Origin: an uncultured Prevotellaceae bacterium
GTDB taxonomy: Bacteria; Bacteroidota; Bacteroidia; Bacteroidales; Bacteroidaceae
DNA: 38,556 nucleotides
Assembly: GCA_900543815.1 (NCBI GenBank)
Contig: UQST01000027.1
Location: 1 to 38,556 of the forward strand
Direction: 5' to 3'
Part shown: piece after piece, positions 33,301 through 38,556 of the stretch
Numbering within the stretch: position 1 is the first letter of the stretch
Layout of the letters: each line of letters starts with the position of its first letter
Translations under genes and position numbers: made by a program
The notes under the pieces: model-generated
The model's database searches: none
The model's input: the letters and a program-made list of their open reading frames with translations, nothing else
What the model was told of the DNA's origin: nothing

Positions 33301-33455
33301 TTCAGCCCGATGCTCTTTCAACCCAAAAGCATTGCCTCGGTTTGCCAGACTCTTTTCTTGGATAATGACTTGCCCCTGGCTGGGCAGGTGCGGCATGAAG
33401 GACAGCTCCCCAAGCGGCTCTGTCAGGGATGGTGCAGAGGGGAGTACGATATGAG

Positions 33456-33533
33456 GCAGTGCGGTGCAATGGCCAACGCAACGCGCTGCACAGTCCATCG
33501 CAGCGCGCTGCATCAGTCATCGCAGCGCACTGC
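33456..33533 (+). repeat. 22-bp tandem array B (3 full units plus terminal core)
   Basis: 12-base cores GCAGTGCGGTGC, GCAACGCGCTGC and GCAGCGCGCTGC (the last a perfect palindrome) are each followed by a 10-base linker (AATGGCCAAC, ACAGTCCATC, ATCAGTCATC). The array closes with GCAGCGCACTGC, identical to the final core of array A, and GTCTTTTTAC. It lies 25 bases before the ATG of the DUF4832 gene. Bases 33301-33455 upstream hold nothing identifiable. Confidence 0.82.
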
Positions 33534-33558
33534 GTCTTTTTACCTAAAACGATGTGAG

Positions 33559-34992
33559 ATGATGAGAAAGACAGTTCTTACCCTTGTGGCAGCGGCTCTC
33601 ATGCACTGCTCTGCCCCCGTGGCCGATGCTGCGGAAGCACGTTTGCAGGACAACGGACAGGCATTGGTCAATCCTGGCATGGGATGGACCATGCACTTCT
33701 ACTCTAATCTGCTGTGCAACTATGGCTCAAAACTGGCGCCGAGCGATGTGCTCGATGACTTCCCGGGGCTAAGTACCGTGTATCTGCGACTACCTTGGGC
33801 GTTTGTCCAGTCTGGCGAGGATGAGTACAACTGGGAGGTTCTGGATACTCCCGCACAGCGATGGATACAGGCAGGAAAGAGGGTGGCATTCCGCATCACC
33901 GCCACAGAAAACTGGATGCAGAGTGGTACGCCGGAGTGGGTGTTCCGCTCGGGGGCGAAGTTCTACGAGGTGAACGGCTACAAGGAGCCTGAATATGACG
34001 ACCCTGTATTCCTGCAGAAGCTGGATGCCTTCCTGGAGCGGATGGCCCGGCGCTATGATGGCAATCCCAACGTGGCGTTTATCGACATAGGCCACTTCGG
34101 CATGTGGGGTGAGGGGCATACCGTACTCACCACTCCTGTACACGGCAAGAAGTGGGGGCTGGAGACGCAGAAGCGCATCATCGACCTCTATTGCAAGCAC
34201 TTCCGCAGGACGCAGCTGGTCATCTCGGACGATTTTGCGGGGCATGATGCGCCTGTGGTACATTCGCCCATCATCGACTATGCGCTGTCAAAGGGAGTAT
34301 CGCTGCGCGACGACAGCATACTGGTGCAACAGGCTCCCAGGCACTGGTACCACAGCGGGATGGCAGGTCTCTTCTGGCCCACCATGCCTGTGGTGCTCGA
34401 GCATGAGCACATGGGCGGCTCTATGGAGCGCGGTGCCTGGGACCGGGAATTGCTGTTGCGGTCGGTGGAGGAGTATCATGCCTCGTATATGTCGATACAC
34501 TGGTGGCCGCGTGAGGAGCTGGAGCAGAACCGCGACATCATACGCCGCATCAACCTGCGCATGGGCTATCGCCTGCACAACGTGCTCACTCAGTGGCCCG
34601 ATACGGTGCGCAAGGGTGAACCTTTCACCATCCAGAGCCGTTGGTGCAACGCTGGTGTGGCTCCCTGTTATCAGGGTGGCTACCCCTGCTTCACCATCAA
34701 GGACAGCTTGGGCGGTGTGGTGTCGGCACTGGTGGATGAGGCTCTGGATGTGAAGTCGTTGCCTGTGGATGCACCAGGCAGATCGGCTGTTGTGAAGGCT
34801 CGTACCCGTTGCACAGTGGCACAAGTGTTCTCCAACTCGATGGGCAACTTTGCCCGCACTTGTCCCACAGGCACTTTCAGCCTCTATGTGTCGGTAGGCA
34901 GAGCCGATGGCACTCCTCTCTACGCTCTTCCCTATGACGGTGACGACGGGCATCACCGCTACTTGCTGGGTACCATCACGATAGTGGAGTGA
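33559..34992 (+). CDS. Exported TIM-barrel protein with DUF4832-like C-terminus, putative glycosidase
   Basis: A 477-residue exported protein (MRKTVLTLVAAALMHCSAPVADA). Residues about 30-320 look like a glycosidase TIM barrel. NPGMGWTMHFYSN and STVYLRLPWAFVQ near the start, and VAFIDIGHFGMWGEGH around residue 175, resemble GH42/GH5-like clans, where Glu in WGEGH may be the acid/base. The C-terminal beta domain (GEPFTIQSRWCNAGVAPCYQGGY) fits DUF4832. The substrate is unknown; it follows the GH127-like gene on the same strand, with two repeat arrays between them. The ATG at 33559 (or 33562) begins the signal peptide. The open frame extends upstream through the 22-bp array, but that part is repeat-derived. 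Confidence 0.7.
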   Translation: MMRKTVLTLVAAALMHCSAPVADAAEARLQDNGQALVNPGMGWTMHFYSNLLCNYGSKLAPSDVLDDFPGLSTVYLRLPWAFVQSGEDEYNWEVLDTPAQRWIQAGKRVAFRITATENWMQSGTPEWVFRSGAKFYEVNGYKEPEYDDPVFLQKLDAFLERMARRYDGNPNVAFIDIGHFGMWGEGHTVLTTPVHGKKWGLETQKRIIDLYCKHFRRTQLVISDDFAGHDAPVVHSPIIDYALSKGVSLRDDSILVQQAPRHWYHSGMAGLFWPTMPVVLEHEHMGGSMERGAWDRELLLRSVEEYHASYMSIHWWPREELEQNRDIIRRINLRMGYRLHNVLTQWPDTVRKGEPFTIQSRWCNAGVAPCYQGGYPCFTIKDSLGGVVSALVDEALDVKSLPVDAPGRSAVVKARTRCTVAQVFSNSMGNFARTCPTGTFSLYVSVGRADGTPLYALPYDGDDGHHRYLLGTITIVE

Positions 34993-35031
34993 GCGCCTCT
35001 GCCGCCCTCCCCATCCTCGGAATCCTATCAG

Positions 35032-35075
35032 AAAGTCCTCTCCAACGCTAAGAACATGGCGGTGAAGAGGACTTT
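35032..35075 (+). terminator. Terminator of the DUF4832 gene
   Basis: AAAGTCCTCT and AGAGGACTTT form a 10-bp stem with a partly paired inner loop, 39 bases after the stop, ending in TTTT. Confidence 0.75.
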
Positions 35076-35166
35076 TCGATGGCTGCAAGTGTGTGGTGGG
35101 GAAGTGTAAGGTCGCTGTTCGTTCCGCCGGAATACGCAGGGTGGAACTCCTCGGACAGATAAGACA

Positions 35167-35198
35167 AACGATTGGCCATTCTGTGCGGACCAATCGTT
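35167..35198. terminator. Bidirectional terminator, mainly of ribonuclease Z
   Basis: AACGATTGG and CCAATCGTT form a 9-bp stem. T-rich sequence follows on both strands (TATTATTTTG plus, TTGTCTT minus). It is 32 bases after the ribonuclease Z stop. Confidence 0.75.
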
Positions 35199-35230
35199 AT
35201 TATTTTGTTTGGACTTTCAATGTTCCTTTC

Positions 35231-36145
35231 CTAAACATCCTGCGTCAGTCCTTCCTTGGCGAGGATGGTTGGGGGAAAGACGGCTTGAGCCTCCTTGAGC
35301 AGAGCTTCCTCGTCGTGGATGCGGGCGCTGAAGTGTCCGATGATGAGGCGTTTGGCCTGTGCGTCTCTGGCCACTGTGGCAGCCTGGCTTGCGGTGCTGT
35401 GACAGGTTTGGGTGGCACGCAGGGCAAATTCCTCGGGGTAGGTGGCTTCGTGATAGAGGAGGTCGGCTCCCAGGATGAGCTTGGCCAGCTGCGGCAGGTA
35501 GCACGTATCGGAGCAATAGGCGTAGGAGCGTGCCGGGGCTGCTGGTGTGGTAAGCCGCTCGTGGGGCAGAAGGGTGCCGTCGGGCGTTGTCCAAGAGGCT
35601 CCTGCCTTGATGTTGTTGATTTGCGAGACGGGGATATTGAAGGCGTCTATCATCTCGCGGCGTATGTGGGGCAGTCCGGGTTTCTCCTTGAACAGGTAGC
35701 CGCAGCATGGTATGCGATGCTTGAGAGGCAGGTTCCACACTTCTATTCCGCGGTCTTCATACACGAGTGAGTGCTTGGTGGTATCCACGGGAAGGAACTC
35801 CACGCTGAAGTCTATCCCCTCGCAATAGGTGGAGAGGATGCAACGGAGGAAACCTTCTATCTCCTTCGGCCCATGGATGTACAGGCTGGCTGTGCGTCCC
35901 AAGAGTGCCATGGTGCTGATGAGACCAGGCAGACCAAACACGTGATCGCCATGGTTGTGGGTGATGAAGATGTGTCCGATGCGTGCCATAGCCAGCCCCA
36001 TGCGCTGCATCTGCACTTGTGCTCCCTCGCCGCAGTCTATCATGAAGTACTTCGAGCGGAAATCCACAATCTGTGCTGTGGGCATGTGTCTGAGTGTGGG
36101 CTTGGCTGAACCGCATCCCAGAATATTCACTTTGAATGTTTCCAT
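35231..36145 (-). CDS. rnz: Ribonuclease Z
   Basis: A 304-residue metallo-beta-lactamase-fold endonuclease that trims the 3' end of tRNA precursors. The zinc motif THNHGDH is present in IFITHNHGDHVFGLPGL, and the remaining ligands are seen in YCSDTCYLP, HEATY and IGHFSAR. The start is the ATG at 36145 (METFKVNILGCGSAKPTLRH), which gives the usual N-terminus; the frame extends 16 codons further upstream into the terminator of rpsA. The gene follows rpsA on the same strand with a hairpin between them. Confidence 0.95.
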   Translation of the reverse strand: METFKVNILGCGSAKPTLRHMPTAQIVDFRSKYFMIDCGEGAQVQMQRMGLAMARIGHIFITHNHGDHVFGLPGLISTMALLGRTASLYIHGPKEIEGFLRCILSTYCEGIDFSVEFLPVDTTKHSLVYEDRGIEVWNLPLKHRIPCCGYLFKEKPGLPHIRREMIDAFNIPVSQINNIKAGASWTTPDGTLLPHERLTTPAAPARSYAYCSDTCYLPQLAKLILGADLLYHEATYPEEFALRATQTCHSTASQAATVARDAQAKRLIIGHFSARIHDEEALLKEAQAVFPPTILAKEGLTQDV

Positions 36146-36169
36146 TGTGTTGCCTTGTTTGGGAAAGAA

Positions 36170-36201
36170 GAACGGGGACAGACAGATGTCCATCCCCGTT
36201 C
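36170..36201 (-). terminator. Hairpin between rpsA and rnz
   Basis: GAACGGGGA and TCCCCGTTC form a 9-bp stem about 40 bases after the rpsA stop. On the minus strand TTCTTTCCC follows. It may only partly stop transcription, with read-through feeding rnz. Confidence 0.75.
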
Positions 36202-36241
36202 CGTTATTTGCCGCCTCCAGGGTTGGAGGGATTAGGCTTGT

Positions 36242-38029
36242 TTACTTGTCAGCCTGCATCTTGGCCTTCAGGTCAGCCAGTGCGCTCAGGTCACCCAGTG
36301 TGGTGCTGGCAGCCTGGTTCTGAATTGCAGGAGTCTCCTCCTTGCGGCCGCTGTTCTGACGCTTTGCCTTCTTGGCCTCGCGAGCCTCTGCACGCTGAGC
36401 GTCCTCAAAGGTACGGCTGTGGCTCAGGATGATGCGCTTGCTGTCCTTGTTGAACTCAATCACCTTGAAGGGAAGCTTCTCGTTGAGCTGTGCCTGTGTG
36501 CCATCCTCCTTAACGAGGTGCTTGGGAGTAGCAAAGCCTTCCACGCCGTACTCCAGCTGGATAACAGCGCCCTTGTCCATCATCTCGATTATAGTACCCT
36601 CGTGAATAGAGTCCTGCTTGAATACAGTCTCGAATACATCCCAAGGATTCTCCTCCAGCTGCTTGTGGCCAAGGCTCAGACGACGGTTCTGCTTGTCGAT
36701 CTCCAGCACAACCACCTCGATAGGAGCACCAATCTGAGTGAACTCGCTGGGGTGCTTCACCTTCTTTGTCCAGCTCAGGTCGCTGATGTGGATCAGGCCG
36801 TCAACGCCCTCCTCGATCTCAGCAAACACGCCGAAGTTGGTGAAGTTGCGTACCTTTGCCATGTGGCGGCTGCCCACGGGGTACTTCTGCTCGATGTTCT
36901 CCCAGGGATCTTCCTTGAGCTGCTTGATGCCCAGAGACATCTTACGCTCCTCGCGGTCCAGGGTGAGGATCACTGCCTCTACCTCGTCACCTACCTTCAT
37001 GAAGTCCTGAGCGCTGCGCAGGTGCTGGCTCCAAGACATCTCGCTTACGTGAATCAGACCCTCTACACCAGGAGCAATCTCGATGAATGCGCCGTAGTCG
37101 GCCATCACAACCACCTTACCCTTCACGTGGTCACCCACCTTCAGGTTGGGATCCAGAGCGTCCCAGGGATGAGGAGTGAGCTGCTTCAGACCCAGAGCGA
37201 TGCGCTTCTTCTCGTTGTCGAAGTCCAGTATAACCACGTTGATCTTCTGGTCGAGCTCCACAACCTCCTTGGGATCGCTTACGCGGCCCCAGCTCAGGTC
37301 GGTGATGTGAATCAGACCGTCAACACCGCCGAGGTCAACAAACACGCCGTAAGAAGTGATGTTCTTCACCATTCCCTCCAGCACCTGGCCCTTCTCGAGC
37401 TTGCTGATGATCTCCTTCTTCTGCTGTTCCAGCTCGGCCTCAATGAGTGCCTTGTGGCTGACAACAACGTTCTTGTACTCCTGGTTGATCTTGATGACCT
37501 TGAACTCCATGGTCTTGCCCACGAAGATATCGTAGTCACGGATAGGCTTCACGTCAATCTGTGAGCCGGGCAGGAATGCCTCGATGCCGAATACATCCAC
37601 GATCATGCCACCCTTTGTGCGGCACTTCACGAAGCCCTTGATGATTTCCTCGTTCTCCAGAGCCTGGTTCACGCGGTCCCAAGAGCGGCTTGCACGTGCC
37701 TTCTTGTGTGAAAGGATGAGCTGGCCCTTCTTGTCCTCCTGGTTCTCGATGTACACCTCAACGGTGTCACCCACCTTCAGGTCGGGGTTGTAGCGGAATT
37801 CGCTGGCAGGTATGATACCATCGCTCTTGAAGCCGATGTTCACCACTACCTCGCGCTTGTTCATTGCGATTACGGTGCCATCAACCACGTCGTGGTCACT
37901 TACCTTGTTCAGAGAGCCAGTGTAGGCCTGTTCCTGTGCCTCGCGGCTGTCTGATGTTGTTTTGCCACCGTTCTCAAAAGCTTCCCAGTCGAAGTCTGCA
38001 ACGGGAGCAATGTTCTTGTAATCTGTCAT
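36242..38029 (-). CDS. rpsA: 30S ribosomal protein S1
   Basis: A 595-residue ribosomal protein with six S1 RNA-binding repeats, which brings mRNA to the 30S subunit. Repeats are seen from the recurring G-x-V...GVFVDLGGVDGLIHITDLSW and GAFIEIAPGVEGLIHVSEMSW patterns; repeats 3-5 share the closing LGxKQL motif (IALGLKQL, MSLGIKQL, LSLGHKQL). The C-terminal tail is Lys/Arg and Ala rich (EAREAKKAKRQNSGRKEE). Length and order match Bacteroidales S1. The ATG at 38029 follows a -7 box by about 50 bases. Long open frames on the opposite strand across this gene are shadows caused by its codon bias. Confidence 0.97.
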   Translation of the reverse strand: MTDYKNIAPVADFDWEAFENGGKTTSDSREAQEQAYTGSLNKVSDHDVVDGTVIAMNKREVVVNIGFKSDGIIPASEFRYNPDLKVGDTVEVYIENQEDKKGQLILSHKKARASRSWDRVNQALENEEIIKGFVKCRTKGGMIVDVFGIEAFLPGSQIDVKPIRDYDIFVGKTMEFKVIKINQEYKNVVVSHKALIEAELEQQKKEIISKLEKGQVLEGMVKNITSYGVFVDLGGVDGLIHITDLSWGRVSDPKEVVELDQKINVVILDFDNEKKRIALGLKQLTPHPWDALDPNLKVGDHVKGKVVVMADYGAFIEIAPGVEGLIHVSEMSWSQHLRSAQDFMKVGDEVEAVILTLDREERKMSLGIKQLKEDPWENIEQKYPVGSRHMAKVRNFTNFGVFAEIEEGVDGLIHISDLSWTKKVKHPSEFTQIGAPIEVVVLEIDKQNRRLSLGHKQLEENPWDVFETVFKQDSIHEGTIIEMMDKGAVIQLEYGVEGFATPKHLVKEDGTQAQLNEKLPFKVIEFNKDSKRIILSHSRTFEDAQRAEAREAKKAKRQNSGRKEETPAIQNQAASTTLGDLSALADLKAKMQADK

Positions 38030-38077
38030 ACAGATACAAATAAATTAAAAGATTAGTAATGTGAATTAACTCGCGTG

Positions 38078-38085
38078 CAAAGGTA
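38078..38085 (-). promoter_or_regulatory. -7 box for rpsA
   Basis: TACCTTTG on the minus strand matches TAnnTTTG, about 50 bases upstream of the ATG. The -33 region has only TTG. Confidence 0.6.
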
Positions 38086-38375
38086 GCTCTTTTCCCGAAC
38101 CCCACCAAGTGTTTTCCTCAAAGAATGATGAAGTTACGCCGGAAAATGGTCTTTGGGAACGCTTTCCGTGCCATGTGGATGGTTTCAGAGGGGTGCGAAC
38201 TGCCTTTTTCCCAGTTGTTCCGCATCGGAAAGGGCAGATGTGTCAACGGGAGCAGCATAATTCCACGGCAAGTGACAGCTGGTTCATGCGAGACCAACTG
38301 TATTTGCGGGTGAGAAGAAGAAGTCTTATGTGCAGGATTCATTTGACCTCTCGGGCGGATGCATTGCATACCTCC

Positions 38376-38468
38376 ACCGTCCAACCCTAGGCTGGACGGT
38401 CAGAGAATATATACTTACTTGGCAAAGTAAGCTTGCTTCATCCACCGTCCAGCCTTGGGTTGGACGGT
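38376..38468. repeat. Paired palindromes (BIME-like element) upstream of rpsA
   Basis: Two 25-base hairpins, 38376-38400 and 38444-38468, each run ACCGTCCA...TGGACGGT. They are also complementary to each other with a single mismatch. Between them is a third hairpin, CTTACTT-GGCA-AAGTAAG (38414-38431). The layout resembles bacterial interspersed mosaic elements. The rest of 38086-38556 contains no gene I can support; short frames there have no recognisable product. Confidence 0.75.
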
Positions 38469-38556
38469 GAAGGAAAACTCGGCTCACCCGATAAACCTAG
38501 GGGATTAAGCATACAGCCTTGTAAGTCTGAAAAGGAAGAACCTTATATCTGTCACT

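Noticed and set aside
33298..33558. 87-residue N-terminal extension of the DUF4832 protein
   Set aside because: It is translated from the 22-bp array and unrelated sequence; the signal peptide begins at 33559.
36419..37564. 381-codon plus-strand open frame
   Set aside because: Antisense to rpsA; Leu/Val/His-rich with no family resemblance.
38109..38390. Small open frames on both strands upstream of rpsA
   Set aside because: No ribosome-binding site, no recognisable motif, and they run into the palindromic element.

Overview
The window looks like a chromosomal segment of a gut-type member of the Bacteroidales, most likely close to Prevotella. The main clues are promoters with the Bacteroidetes -7 box TAnnTTTG, a hybrid two-component sensor of the type that controls polysaccharide loci, a GH32 enzyme with an extra N-terminal domain, and two proteins ending in type IX secretion (T9SS) sorting signals. 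The genus is inference. The left 9 kb is visibly more AT-rich than the rest and reads as a horizontally acquired defence island in the core genome.

Bases 1-9090 are the island, and every gene in it is on the minus strand. The live part is a tightly packed LlaJI-like restriction-modification operon: two DNA cytosine-5 methyltransferases, a putative B3-like plus DUF3883 protein that is split into two reading frames, a McrB-like AAA+ motor and a LlaJI-type nuclease subunit. On both sides lie broken genes: a winged-helix fragment (65-217), a dinD remnant (7861-8096), and a YhcG/DUF1016 nuclease without its 5' end. The island stops at the transcription terminator of hsp20.

Bases 9095-11740 hold hsp20, which has an exact sigma-54 promoter match, a secreted TlpA-like thioredoxin, and a class II Fic protein. 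Bases 11751-24640 hold a secreted fibronectin-type protein with a T9SS signal, followed by a fructan locus. In transcription order the locus is: hybrid sensor-regulator, TonB-dependent receptor, GH32 fructanase, MFS sugar importer, fructokinase. It has no SusD and no classic SusC.

Bases 24700-31300 hold a 22-bp repeat array, valS and mazG (divergent), an ECF sigma factor with a membrane partner and a periplasmic partner, and a small secreted protein that is almost only a T9SS sorting domain. Bases 31340-38556 hold a GH127-like gene and a DUF4832 gene separated by a 44-bp minisatellite and a second 22-bp array, then ribonuclease Z and ribosomal protein S1 (both minus strand), and a paired-palindrome element upstream of rpsA.

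The least explained signals are the two related 22-bp arrays with palindromic cores, the CGCGCG/TATATA element found in three intergenic regions, and the split DUF3883 gene inside the restriction operon. Bases 1-64 hold nothing I can assign. No rRNA, tRNA or CRISPR array was seen.
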